Origin: Gorsachius magnificus
Taxonomy: Eukaryota; Chordata; Aves; Pelecaniformes; Ardeidae
Direction of reading: 5' to 3'
NCBI GenBank assembly: GCA_034008185.1
Contig: CM067082.1
Coordinates: 87,791,684 to 87,855,683 of the forward strand
Length of the DNA stretch: 64,000 bases
Positions within the stretch are counted from its first letter, which is position 1; each line of letters begins with the position of its first letter. The position numbers and the translations under genes were made by a program. Positions 24,340 through 35,600 of the stretch are shown piece by piece. The notes beneath the pieces are model-generated. The model ran no database searches and was not told where the DNA came from. It worked only from the letters and a program-made list of their open reading frames with translations.

Positions 24340-26130
24340 ATGTGGAGCAGGAGAATCTGTGTTAGCATTGCTACAATTACAGTATCTATGTTTGTTCACC
24401 ATGTGTACACGTGTAGCTTTCCTCCTTCTTCATTACAACAAGGAGGATGCTAGATTGACCACTATTATCTTTAATGTTTTGTTTGTGGGTTGCATTTTTA
24501 AATTTGACCCCTTAGGAAGATAGCATGGAAAAAAATAAGCCTTTAAACTTGCGGTTAGGATTGGTACGGTCTTAGGAAAGTTATTTTCCGATGTATGACT
24601 TAAATCCTTTGTGTAACTTGAACTTGTGCTGCCCAATTGTTCACTGCAGTTGGTATTCCCAAATGCATATGCAACCCATGTGATCAGCAGTTCTTTTCAG
24701 CCACCTCCTGGGAATTGTTTTTTATACCTGAGTCACCCGAAATGATTGAACTAGATCAAAGTAGGGCAAGACTGAGGTCATCCAGTTGGGTGGCTGTTGT
24801 CAGGTGTCCTAATATAATTTGGTGATGCAGTGATAGGCCATGTTACTGTGACAGGATGCATCAAAAGGAAATGAGGTATGTTCAAAGGGAGTTCATGTCA
24901 CCAGAAAAGCTTAGGCATAGCCAAGTGCATGTAGATACATGGATCTATCTGAGGAGACATCCATGGCCATCTATAAATGATATCCTGCTGACCTGCCTAT
25001 GATGGAGGACCATCATCAGCTGGGTTTCCCATTTGCTTGAGGGAATGAGCAATAACTCTTTTTTTCTATTCTTCATTCATAATAAGGCATTTGTAAACAA
25101 GCAGCAAACTCATACCAGATGGGATCTTACTTTTCATAATGCAAAGACCAAATTGTGATTTAATCCTTCCAAATTGATTTGCTATGTCAGGCATCTCTTC
25201 TGTTGCTAATGGTAGGAACTCAAGAATTTTGGGGTTTCCCCCCCAGCCCAGAACGCAGAGCGACTTATCTCCCAGTTCTTATGACTTCTCTCACACCCAC
25301 AAAGCCGAAGCCACAGACGAATCAATCATATCCCAGGCATTAGAATCTTTTCACTGAAGACATGCGTGCCTTTACCTTCCTCTCCTCCTTCAAGCCATCT
25401 CTACATATAAGAAAAAAAGTGGCATTTCAATCCCTTCCTTTAATTCTTCACAGATGGTTTTTTAATGCTGTCACACCTGCACTTCTGAGATGCTTTGCTA
25501 ACCTTTTTCTTTTTAACCTTAGTTTCTCAAGTGGATCTGCTGAAAACAAGCGGTTGTTATTTTTCCAGGCAATATTTACTTAAATTATGTCATATAGTCT
25601 ACATCCAGATTTCTCTTTCAGAAAAAAAACACTGCCTCAAACTGTACATACCTGTAGGTAAGATACCTTTGCTGTATTTAGATTATTTAAATTTTTTAAT
25701 AGCTAGGATTTACATCTTTCCATATTGTTTTTATACTGCTGTTTCTTTTTATTAGGTTTTTTAAATATATTTGTTATGCATGACTGTGGCTTTCTCTGTA
25801 AGCCTTTGATATAAAAGGGAAGCTTTTTATACAACAAATAAGAATTACCTAATTTCACAAAACAATAGGAAAAAATCCTAAAAAGATTAAGGTGGGGTTA
25901 AAGGCTAAAATTTGCCTATAAATGCAGGCTAGCACTTAAACAGGCACGTAGTTTTAACTATATGAATATTCCCACTGAAATCGAGGACAGGGAACTGTAT
26001 TTAGAACAGTTTTTAAACACTCTTCTGACCAACTGGGGTTGTAACAAGTTTTGCGTTCAAGCATAACACGATTAACAACCACGGGGAAGAAAAAAAAAAA
26101 AGTAGGCTAAAGAGTTATCCTGGGTTGCCT
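24340..26130. other. Non-genic stretch
   Basis: No gene or repeat is recognised. There is an A-rich run at about 26089-26101 immediately upstream of the CR1 fragment. Frames are under 90 codons. Confidence 0.55.
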
Positions 26131-26132
26131 GT

Positions 26133-26245
26133 ATCATAGAATCATGGAATCAATGTTTTGGGTTGGAAGGGACCCCTAGAGGTCATCTAGTCCAACCCCC
26201 CTGCAGCGAGCAGGGACACCGCTAACTAGATCAGGTTGCTCAGAG
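26133..26245 (-). mobile_element. CR1 LINE, 3'-end fragment
   Basis: On the minus strand this is the 3' terminal part of an avian CR1 element. It ends, at the low-coordinate side, in the diagnostic repeat ATCATAGAATCATGGAATC (complement of the ATTCTATGA-type CR1 tail), next to GGTTGGAAGGGACCCCTAGA and GGTCATCTAGTCCAACCCCC. It is 5'-truncated, as most CR1 copies are, and has no coding sequence. Its 3' block differs from the 30-kb and 51-kb copies (GACCCCTAGAGG against GACCTTTAAGAT), so it belongs to another CR1 subfamily. Confidence 0.93.
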
Positions 26246-29200
26246 TGATTTTTATTCCCGATTCCTTCTCCCGGGTGACAAACTGTGGTCAAAGCATGCT
26301 GAGAGAGCAGAAGTGTGCCGTGGAGCAGCTTGCCAGGCACCCAGGGGCTGAGGGACAGACGCTTCTGAACACTAGAGCAAAGGCTGGTCTGCCTCTGCTT
26401 CCTGCGTGGACAAGACCTGAAGTGCTGGAAATCACAGGGAAAGGTTAAACCTTGGCTCTTTAGGTTTGCAGGAGAGTGCAGTCAACCTCAGTCAGGCTGC
26501 TTTCTTACCTTCCTTTTCCTCCAGAATTAAATCAAAACTGACAGAGTAAGGAAAAGATTAACACATTTGGAGTTTGGAAGCAGAAAGACTGACTCATTCT
26601 TGTTTATGATGCTTGCCTGGTTTGTGATTTGGAACAAAAGAAAAGTATCCAGCTAGATTTTTCAAGCGCATGCCAAGCATGAAGGGTTGCCAGGCTTCAA
26701 CCTTCCTCATGACATCATCTGAAAGGCTGTGTAATTCCCTGCAGCAAAATATCCACAGAGGTCATGGCAGCTTGCTTCAGCAGCTGAAATCCGTTTGCTG
26801 TCCTCTACACACTTGCATTTGGAGGGGGGTTTGTGATAATTATCTAATTTGGGGTATGGAAGAGTTCACAGGCTATTTATAAATAAGCAGTGAGGAGAGA
26901 GATTAAAACAAAGGTGTGATCTAGTGGCAAAATAAAAAGCAAGCATGAGCTTACTCTAGACTGCAGACCCCAAAGTTGTCTCCTTTATCTTTCTTCCAGA
27001 AGAACTTGTGATCTCATGAAAAACTAACAGAAAATAAACAGACATCTTTCCTTCTCCCAATATCCCATAATCATAAGCCATCTGTCAAAAATAGCATCTC
27101 AATGCTGCACAGATTGACTTGATGCCCCTGTGTTCAAAACTATTTTTATATTTCACCCCTGCTAACCTAGTTCAGTCAGTGTGTGGTGCTGGCTTGATTA
27201 TTTCACCTTGTGGAACAATAGAGCTGTTAATTTAATTCCAATTCAAACTTTTGCCATACTGATAATGCATATACTTCTGGAAGAACACCTTTTAGTTTTC
27301 AGATTTCAAACCGAATGTAATACTTGGCATGTTTTCCTGAAAGGGAAAAGGTGAATTCATATATTTCCTATCTTCTTAATTCTGTATAATTTCTTTTGAT
27401 TTAAATATTGCAATAGCAGGAACTAATGCAAATTCTGTTGTCTTTTGATAAATTCAGTAATACTCCATTTTCACAGACTTCAACTTTCAGTTCTGTAGAT
27501 TTCAAGCTTCAGAAAGATACTTATGTTTTTTTCAACCAGACCTTGTCTTTTCTCTATCTTTTTAGCTTTGCAGTGCCACATGATTTTAAGAAGTCCTAGT
27601 CTTACTCTGAGGTTTTAAAAACAAGTCAGAACACTGAACTTGTGGAATCACTAGTAAAGAACTATACAGTTGGTGGAATTTTTGCCCACAGAAATTCTGT
27701 TTTCGGGAACAAAGAAATTTTTTTCTTTGTTTCAAAGTATTCTGTTAATTCCAATCAATGTGTACTTCAATCAACATTAGAAACTAATTGCAAGTTGAAA
27801 AAAAGTAGAGTGAGGTTTTGTCTTTCAATTATAATGTATATAATAGACTTAAAAGGTTGAGCTCTAACATTTTGAAGGCCTCGATGGACATTATGAACTG
27901 AAACAGTTGGTTTAACTATACCGTTGCACCACTTCTTTAATATACTTGTTTTACATTAAAAAAATCTGTTTGAGTAAATATATTTTCCCTTCTGCACATC
28001 CATCAAGTTTAAGTTATAGTTCTTTTACTTAGTGAGAAGTATTTTAAAGTGATTTTCTTCCTGCAGTTGTAAAGATGTTGTGAGTTCTATTTAAATAGGG
28101 TTTAACACAAATATCAAAGACAAAAATAGTCACCTAATGAAGAGGTACAGCACTCACCATATTCTAACATTACATTAAAGTGAAAAAGGAAGAAGATAAG
28201 TTAAATTATATTACACTAAGAAGCTGGCTAATTAAATGCACAAAGATTTAATGCATCCTTCTGATCACCGACAAATACATTAACTTTTTGCAGCTTACTT
28301 GAAGGATGTATTTAGCACATATTTTACAACTTAAAAACCAACATAAAAAGGGAAAGCTTACTGAAGGGGAAAAAAAGGACAAACACAAATGAGAGTAACA
28401 GATAACTTAAACCAAGTTAGCATCCTTGATGATTTAAATCACAATTAAACCAAACAATTTAAATCCTCGGGAATTAAATAAAAGCAATGAAAGCTTTGGG
28501 TTTGTACACACTTTTCACATGTATTGCAGTGAGATGCTGGCACGCACCTGCAATACCAATAGTAGTTAATCACGCCTGTTCTTACTTTGGAGCTCGGTCC
28601 TGGTAATCAAGCTTGACAGGTACCCCTGTCAACTGTACAGTTTAGCTCTGGGCCACAGCTGGATTTTAACCACGATGTTTAAGGAATGTGCAACCTCAGA
28701 GGTCTGCAAACTTTGAGGTACAAAAATGCTAGCCAAGTTGCTACCAATAGTTTGTGAACCACTGTGAGGTGATACGTAGCACAAGGCTGGGAGCAACGCT
28801 GTTACCACCACAGTTGCTGGTACCCAGAAAAACACCTGTCCTGCTCACCAGAGCTCTGCCCCCAGAGCAGAGCAATGTGGCAAAATAATTTTCTCTCAGG
28901 GTCTGCAGTGATCTGTCTTATGAAGATGACCATGAACTTCAGGTTCTGAGCTGTTGGCTGGACCTCTCACTCTCCTTGCAATGAGGAAGTCCTTGCCCAT
29001 CCCTGCCCAGGATCTCCTCATAACTGGCTGGCAGTAAGTATCACAGAAAATAACCAATAGGCTTTTGGTTCAACAATAACTCTCACCAGTATTAACCCTT
29101 TCTCAAGTATTTATTTCTCTTAGGGAGCTGCCTGCAATGGCTGCATCAAGGTAAGTTTGGAGAGAAGAGCATCCCCAGATTTCCTGCTCCTCTTTCTCTT

Positions 29201-30086
29201 CCGTTTCAAGCCAGCCACTGTGCCGCAGCTTGAATTTCTCTAGCGAGGAGTGTGACTTACCAGTAATAGAGTTCACCATGTGGCAGCTTGGGGCGGGAGA
29301 TAAAGAGGCCATTTCTCTGACACTCTAAACATGTAACCTGCAACGTGGCGATGGTGTGTCATTTGGCATTTCCTTTCTACTAGAAACCCACCTGTTCCAA
29401 CCCTTAACTCACCGTCTGTCGTGCTGGGGTTGAAACCCGAGCAAGCGAAACAGTTCAGGTCTCACAAAAGCCTCCAGTCAAGGGGCAGTCCTGATGGCTG
29501 GTCGCACAATGGGAGAAATCTGTCTGGTTTTATTTCTGGTAAAAGTCACTTTTTGAGAAATATGATCTATAAAACTGCAGGGCATGATACAATGATAATA
29601 AATGCATAGAAGCTTTCATATTTATTAATTGCACATATTACAAGATAGAAACCAGCCAGAGTAGTTTTCTAAATTGGGATCAAGATTTTTTAAAGCAACA
29701 GCTCTTTTAGCTGCAAACGCTCGTGCAAAACCCACTGTTGAGGTTTCTGAGTATTGAGAGACTGTGAACTGTATTAGTATTTAAACAAGACCATCCGGTG
29801 AAGGGCACAGTTCCTTAAAATTACCTTGTTCATATGTCCCAAGTTAGACATTAAAAACCAAAACAAAGCAAGTAGTGACACTTTCTAAAGTCTTGTCCCA
29901 GGCCATTCAATAAAAAGCCATTTCTAGAGATCACTTTCTCAGAACTTATTTGCAAGCTTCCATTTAGTGATCTGAAACATGACTGATAAGTGGCAAGAAT
30001 CTGCTCTTATTCCTAGCTTAGCAAGCAAAAAACCCTCAGGTACAAAAAGTTTAGGTAGTTTTTTCAAAAGTCACAAAGGACTTGGG
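26246..30086. other. AT-rich non-genic stretch
   Basis: No gene or repeat family is recognised. Long AT-rich segments at 27200-28450 contain many TAAT and TTTAAAT words but no clear structure. Open frames are below 75 codons. The short GC-richer part at 28860-29500 has no recognisable frame. Confidence 0.55.
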
Positions 30087-31369
30087 AATCATAGAATCAC
30101 AGAATCATTTAGGTTGGAAAAGACCTTTAAGATCATTAAGTCCAACCATTAACCTAACCCTGCCATCCCACCACTAAACCATGTCCCTAAGCACCTCGTC
30201 TACCCATCTTTTAAATACCTCCAGGGATGGGGAGTCGAACACTTCCCTGGGCAGCCCATTCCAATGCTTGACAACCCTTTCAGTAAAGAATTTGTTCCTA
30301 ATATCCAATCTAAACCTCCCCTGGTGCAAGCTGAGGCCATTTCCTCTTGTCTTATCCCTTGTTACCTGGGAGAAGAGACCGACCCACACCTCGCTACATC
30401 CTCCTGTCAGGCAGTTGTAGAGGGCGATAAGGTCTCCCCTCAGCCTCCTCTTCTCCAGGCTAAACAACCCCAGCTCCCTCAGCCGCTCCTCGTAAGACTT
30501 GTGCTCCAGACCCCTCACCAGCTTTGTTGCCTCAGTGTCTTTCTTGTAGTGAAGGGCCCAAAACCGAACACAGCATTTGAGGTGCAGCCTCACCAGTGCC
30601 GAGTACAGGGGCACGATCACTTCCCTGCTGCTGCTGGCCACACTATTCCTGATACAAGACAGGATGCTGTTGGCTTCTTGGCCACCTGGGCACACTGCTG
30701 GCTCATATTCAGCTGGCTGTCGACCAACACCCCCAGGTGCTTTTCTGTCAGGAAGCTTTCCAGCCACTCATCCCCAAGCCTGTGGTATTGCATGGGGTTG
30801 TTGTGACCCAAGTGCAGGACCTGACACTTAGTCTTGTTGAACCACCTACAACTGGGCTTGTCCCATCGATTCAGCCTGTCCAGATCCCTTGGTAGAGCTT
30901 TCCTACCCTCCAGCAGATCAACACTCCCGCCCAACTTGGTGTCATATGCAAACTTGCTGAGGGTGCGTTCAATCCCCTTGTCCAAAACATTGATAAAGAT
31001 ATTAAACAGAACTGGCCCCAATACTGAGCACTAGGGAACACCACTTGTGACAGGCCACAAACTGGATTTAACTCCACTCACCACCACTCTTTGGGCCCAG
31101 CCATCCAGCCAGTTTTTTACTCAGTGAAGAGCATGACCATCCAAGACATGAGCAACTAGTTTCTCCAGAAGAATGCTGTGGGAAACAAAGTATTTACTAA
31201 AGTCCAGGTAGACAACATCCACAGTCTCTCCCTCATCCACTAAGCAGGTCACCTTGTCATAGAAGGAGATCAGGTTGGTCAAGCAGGACCTGCCCTTCAT
31301 AAACCCGTGCTGACTGGGCCTGATCACCTGGTTGGCTTGTACGTGCACTCAAGATGATCTGCTCCATAA
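30087..31369 (-). mobile_element. CR1 LINE, 5'-truncated copy (about 1.3 kb)
   Basis: The 3' tail lies at the low-coordinate end (AATCATAGAATCACAGAATC, complement of the CR1 octamer-type tail). Reading the minus strand, the element runs through the reverse-transcriptase C-terminal half and the conserved CR1 C-terminus, and breaks off at about 31369 within the polymerase region. CR1 is the main LINE of birds and copies itself by target-primed reverse transcription from the 3' end, which explains 5' truncation. No long poly-A is expected for CR1. I saw no clear target-site duplication. It is the largest mobile element in the window. Confidence 0.97.
30174..31348 (-). pseudogene. CR1 ORF2 remnant (reverse transcriptase and C-terminal domain)
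   Basis: Three minus-strand frames together cover the polymerase: 31348-31121 (has the FMKGRSCLTNLISFYDKVT and VVYLDFSK regions of the LINE reverse transcriptase), 31021-30617 ([13 protein letters not shown], then the catalytic region, then [11 protein letters not shown]) and 30767-30174 ([12 protein letters not shown], then the C-terminal [31 protein letters not shown] and [10 protein letters not shown]). The catalytic motif that is normally FADD reads FAYD (near 30941-30952), so one metal-binding aspartate is lost. Frame changes near 30677 and between 31020 and 31120 break the protein. Endonuclease and ORF1 are missing. Dead copy. Confidence 0.95.
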
Positions 31370-32240
31370 ATACAACTCCTGTCCTTAGCCTCAAGATCCT
31401 CCATCCATTTTCCAGAATTGGGATATGTTACTGTAATGATCGTATTTTTTTTTCCTTTGAGTGGGGGGTGAGTCTCCTCCCACCCTATTTTCTTGATATT
31501 GCATCTTTGATCTTTCTTGTCAAATTCCTTCCTGCGGCTGTCAGCAGGGCATGTAAAAAACAAAATCTGTAAAGGAAAAACTATGCCACATGGCAGGTAT
31601 AAAAAGCAACAGTTCTGAGGATTTGTGCAAATATTAAAACATACTTCATACATTTAACCTGGTGTTGCTGGTGTTTTTCTGTTTCACTGCTCAGTGGCAT
31701 TTCATTGTTTCCTACAAAACTACAAATGGATACTTAATTTTCTCCTTTTGCTTTTATCCCAGTAATTGAGTCATGACTGACATTTAGAGACATGCAGGGT
31801 GAGACATCCCCCATGCATTTTCTTTTGATGTTCCTTGAATTAGGCTCAATGCTAAAAGAAAATATTTTCCTGCACTCCTCCTCTATATTTTTAAATGAAT
31901 GTCATCCAAATGGCATTGCCATTCAAACGTTACAGTGAAATTCCTCGCATGCTGATAGCGCAGTGTGGGAATCTCTCACATTTTCCCCCGTAGGTTCGAA
32001 TTCAGCCCCTGAAGGTTCACTTGAGTTTAATTTCACTAATCACACGGGGACAGTTATTTTTTGCTCTCACTCAGCTTCGCTTTCACGTGCGGGCAGGCAC
32101 ACACACGCGCGCACACACACACACGCACGCTGCATCCCTCCCGTTCTGTTGCACTTAAGTCCAGATTAGCTCTGACCATTCCCGCATGCAAGCGGAGAGC
32201 GACACAACACCACGGTGCCTAAGACCATAGGTGGGTCGTT
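31370..32240. other. Non-genic stretch upstream of a candidate conserved block
   Basis: A 109-codon minus-strand frame (31324-31653) runs into the CR1 copy and is not credible as a gene. At 31956-32000 there are an A-box-like TAGCGCAGTG and a GGTTCGAA B-box-like word, but no tRNA fold (see rejected items). The CA repeat at 32098-32130 is listed separately. Confidence 0.5.
32098..32130. repeat. CA microsatellite, interrupted by CG
   Basis: Alternating purine-pyrimidine run of CA units with CGCGCG and CGCACG interruptions. Such tracts can adopt Z-DNA and are usually length-polymorphic. No gene overlaps it. Confidence 0.85.
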
Positions 32241-32720
32241 TGCTTCAAGCCAATTTATTCACATTTGCGATGGTAAGATTGATTTTTATCCTGCATTTCT
32301 GAGTTTATTTAACTGATTTCAGAAACTGCCACAGAGGTGGGGGCAGAGATCGTCTTCAAGGTTGCTGTCATCTGGAATTTTATGTCCTTCATTTTCTTTC
32401 ACTCTGTATGCCTGTCACATCGGCTTAACTGTGAGTAGCGTACTAGCCAGTACCTCTGGCATACTGTATATTAATAGAATATTGATATAGCCCAAATACT
32501 GTTGTGGGATTCATCATTTGGTAAATCCTCTGCCGTCTGCAATTTTACAGAGCCGTTTAATTAGCAATTTTACAACCTCCTATTCTCTCATTAAATTAAT
32601 TAATAATTAAGTTCAAATATAGGCATCTTTAATGTCATAATTATATTTCAGTTTTATGGTCACCAGAGTTTAGCTCATTAGGCAAGGTAGTCATAAACCA
32701 TAGCTCTATTTAGGGGCTGA
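32241..32720. promoter_or_regulatory. Candidate conserved non-coding element with spaced direct repeats
   Basis: The block is rich in homeodomain cores: TTAATTAG at 32557-32564 and a TTAAATTAATTAATAATTAA run at 32591-32610. The 11-bp word GCAATTTTACA occurs exactly twice, at 32539-32549 and 32564-32574, 25 bp apart, on either side of the TTAATTAG site. No coding frame or repeat family is seen. This is enhancer-like by eye; conservation is untested. Confidence 0.4.
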
Positions 32721-32764
32721 GGCGCTGAGGCACAGGTAGTCTGCTTCTGGTTGGTATTTTTATC

Positions 32765-32945
32765 CTTCTCACTTGCTCCTCTCCCCCCCACCCTCCCTCA
32801 CCCCCTCCAGCTCCCTTCCGTCCCATTGCTCTCTGCTAGCACTGGTCTTTTTTTCCTGTGGCAGTTCCGTCTCATTCATACGTAAGGTTTAAAAAACCCC
32901 TGCCACACACCCTCACAGCCCCCCCCCCCCCACATCCCCGGTTAC
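32765..32945. repeat. C-rich low-complexity segment with a C13 run
   Basis: Includes a CCCCCC-rich pyrimidine stretch (about 32773-32833) and an uninterrupted run of 13 C at 32919-32931. The proline-rich frame over it (32858-33097) is a by-product of composition. Confidence 0.75.
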
Positions 32946-33089
32946 TCTCTCTGGAGCCGTGCAGCAATGCTGGCCTGACATGGGTCCCGCATCCTTACAT
33001 GCCTCGGGGACCACCATCTTCAGCGCTGGGCACTCAGCAGTGGCAAATTTGCTGTAGCATCATGTTGGTGACATCGTACTCCTGTTTGA

Positions 33090-33720
33090 CTGGGTGATTT
33101 ACCAAGGCATGGGACTTAGTAATGGCATTTCACACAGTATGATATGTTGTGCGTTGTTTTATATGTAGTGGATTTATTTCAGTCATTAGCACTGATTAAA
33201 CCAGCTTAGTTGAAAAGGCAAAGCAAAACTTGGCTTTGAAATTGTTCTTATTTAATTTTGTTTGTGCTCACATAACCCAGGACAGCACTAATTATCTCTT
33301 TAGTGTAGCTCATATTTCTAATGTAATTCATATGTAAATTTTAATTTAATTCATATGGGAATGTTTGTGTTCCTTGCATATTCTCAGTAAAGAGCACAAA
33401 CAGTGAATTAAAACTGTTTGGAAATGAAAACTTTATGTTGCCTTTTTTGAACTGTCTTTGATTTGTTTTGGCTTGTTGTTTCTCTAATGAATTGCGATTC
33501 AATTGGATGGTTAAGGCCAACATATTCAGCCTCCTCTCTCTGTATTTAGGCACATTGCTCACTGGCCTGCTTTTCCTTCTGAATTTGGAAGGCGGTGGGG
33601 GAGCTTTCTGCATGCTCACTACCTTTGGAAAAAAAAAAAAAAGTCATCATATGATGACTGTTATTAATAACGAATAATTATAGGGCACATTTGTATGACT
33701 GCAGAGCCTATGAGCATGGC
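33090..33720. promoter_or_regulatory. Candidate conserved non-coding element with perfect palindrome
   Basis: The AT-rich, non-repetitive block contains an exact TAATTCATATG direct repeat (33324-33334 and 33347-33357), a CAATTGGATGG word, and an 18-bp perfect palindrome with AGTCATCAT arms at 33642-33659 after a run of A. No coding frame is recognised. The density of symmetrical and duplicated words is higher than in the flanks, which suggests a regulatory element, but this is an inference. Confidence 0.4.
33642..33659. promoter_or_regulatory. 18-bp perfect palindrome (AGTCATCAT|ATGATGACT)
   Basis: The two 9-bp halves are exact reverse complements with no spacer. The centre holds CATATG (an E-box form) and the ends AGTCA/TGACT (half-sites of AP-1 type). 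A dimeric transcription-factor site is a natural reading. It follows directly on an A14 run (33629-33642). Confidence 0.45.
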
Positions 33721-35190
33721 ATGGCACTATTTGTGCCACTTTGCTACTCAAACAGAACTGCAAGAGAGCCCAGCAAAGCTGTAGGAGTATTATTTCTGGT
33801 TCAGTGTATCTGATAATGTTAGGTTAAAATTTTTTAAGCCCAAACCCAAATTTTCCATCTAATAACCTTTACATTTTTCTCACCTTTTAAAACCATCTGC
33901 CTGCTTAATGCAATATTACTCTCATCTCTAAAAGCTGCCGCTGCCCACAGCAAAGTGGTCTTTTGACAGAGCAAGTCAAAACTTCTTATTTGGAAGATAG
34001 TAAAAGTTGTTCCCAAACTGCTGAATTTTCAGGACAGGTTCGCTTGCTGTGCATGGGAATAAAGCTGTGGTACGCTCTAACACCAAAAGCAGAAATAAAA
34101 GTAACAGCAAGAGCAACAAGCTGGGCGTCACCAGGAGGGTGAGCCTGAAAGGATGCAAAGTCAAGGGCAGCAGGCATGGAAGCACTATCAGCTCGTGCAG
34201 CAGATAGGATGAAGTGAAAGACCTCACGGAAACAGGAAGGGTAAAAAGTTGAAATGAAAGCATAATTAAACCCAAAGAGCTGGCAAGTTACTGAATGATG
34301 ATGTAAGCTACAGTTTTCTTTGCTGAAACTGTCCTTCACATTTCCTAGGCAAAATTGCGCTCACAACATTAGGGAGATAATAAACATCTGTTTCTCCTCC
34401 TGACAAAAAAGATCTTTGCTTGGCCCAGGCCAAATGAAGCCGCCTGTGATGCAAGGACTGAGGCCAGGCCCAGAGTCGCTGCTTTGCCCCAGTGAACCAC
34501 GACCTGACCTGCCAGTGGCCGCACAGGAACGTACGTGTGCAGTGTCCCCCTGGGTTTTGTGCCACCCCCCCGTGTGGGCATGGAGCAAGGGATTTGTGAC
34601 ACAGTGGTCCTGGAAGCCGCTTCCCATGGACAATTGCTGCTCAGGCTTGTATGATAAGCCTTCAGGGGAAAAAATCCTTAACTCCCTGCCATCCTGTATG
34701 TTGCTCCTGGGTATTGATGTGGCCAGAAGAGAGGTAGGGCTTTGAGGACTAGTATTTGTGTATCAGTCCCTGCTGCCATAGTGTCGAGCTCTGGGACAGG
34801 GCATCCTGCTCACCGGTCAGTGGGAAAGGTTTCATGAGCCAAGAAAAGAGACAGAGGGGTTGCAGCAGTGAACGGGCACACCAGCTTTGTCACATCCCTC
34901 TGCCAACCTCCCCGCCATGAAAAGTGCACTCTATTTTATGGCAATCTCATCTTTCTCAGGCTTTTGGGACTCCCCGCAAAGAAGGCAAAGCGTCAGGGTG
35001 CTATTTAGGGGAGCTGAGCAGAGGGTGGGCAGCGTGGGCAAGAGGGACCGCTGGTTGGGTTGCAGTCGACCCCTGCAGTCAGGAACCCTCCCGGGAGGGA
35101 TGCTGCCACATCTAGGCCATGCCTTTGAAACATGCATGTGTACACACACACATGGATGCGCACACACACACCCCCCCTCCCCGTGATGAC
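33721..35190. other. Non-genic stretch with GC-richer part at 34.4-35.1 kb
   Basis: No gene is recognised. Between 34308 and 34745 frames of 77-109 codons are open on both strands in overlapping phases, and likewise at 34887-35260; both sets reflect GC-richer composition. None shows a domain. A CA microsatellite (35141-35171) ends the stretch. Confidence 0.5.
35141..35171. repeat. CA microsatellite, interrupted
   Basis: Two CA runs separated by TGGATGCG, followed by a C7 run. A simple repeat without coding content. Confidence 0.85.
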
Positions 35191-35500
35191 ACGAGAGCTG
35201 TCCGAAACTATTTTCAATAATTGATTTGCTGTTTAATTGAACATCATGACTGACTAACATAGCTCATTACCTTACTCATTAGTTAATTATCGAAGAAAGT
35301 AGGACAAGTCAATAAAATGGAAGGCTGTAAATTCCAATACTAATTAGCACCATTTCCTCAGAGACATATTTAAGGGCAGATTGGCTACCCGAATGTCCCC
35401 GGACCTTGTAGATGAAGGGAAAGGGTAGACTTACCATAAATCTAGATTACCGGCAAGCAAGGCTCGTCAGCAGTAAGTAGTCAACTACACGGATGCTGAG
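35191..35500. promoter_or_regulatory. Candidate conserved non-coding element
   Basis: Compact AT-rich block with ATAATTGATTTGC, TTTAATTGAAC, CTCATTACC, CATTAGTTAATTATCG and TACTAATTAGCACC. The series of TAAT/ATTA cores with varied flanks resembles homeodomain-bound enhancers. No frame or repeat is seen. The call is by style only. Confidence 0.3.
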
Positions 35501-35575
35501 CTACTGCCAGGCACCTTGTTTGAACTGGAATATTGGAACGCAAGCAGCACAGAAATTCCTATTTTTAAAAGAAAA

Positions 35576-35599
35576 GGGGGGGCGGGGGGTGAGGGAGGG
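35576..35599 (+). other. G-quadruplex-forming run
   Basis: Four G runs (G7, G6, GGG, GGG) separated by 1-3 bases satisfy the usual G3+N1-7 rule on the plus strand. It lies at the edge of a pyrimidine/purine-biased stretch. Structure formation is inferred from the pattern only. Confidence 0.6.
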
Positions 35600-35600
35600 A

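Noticed and set aside
30181..30831. Plus-strand frames of 79-180 codons over the CR1 copy
   Set aside because: They are antisense shadows of the CR1 ORF2 remnant.
31950..32012. tRNA-like A-box (TAGCGCAGTG) and B-box (GGTTCGAA)
   Set aside because: Spacing is about 7 nt too short, the T-arm stem does not pair and no acceptor stem is found. Not a tRNA; at best a chance match or a lost SINE head.
34308..35260. Cluster of 70-117-codon frames on both strands
   Set aside because: They follow the GC-richer composition, overlap in several phases and match no known protein.
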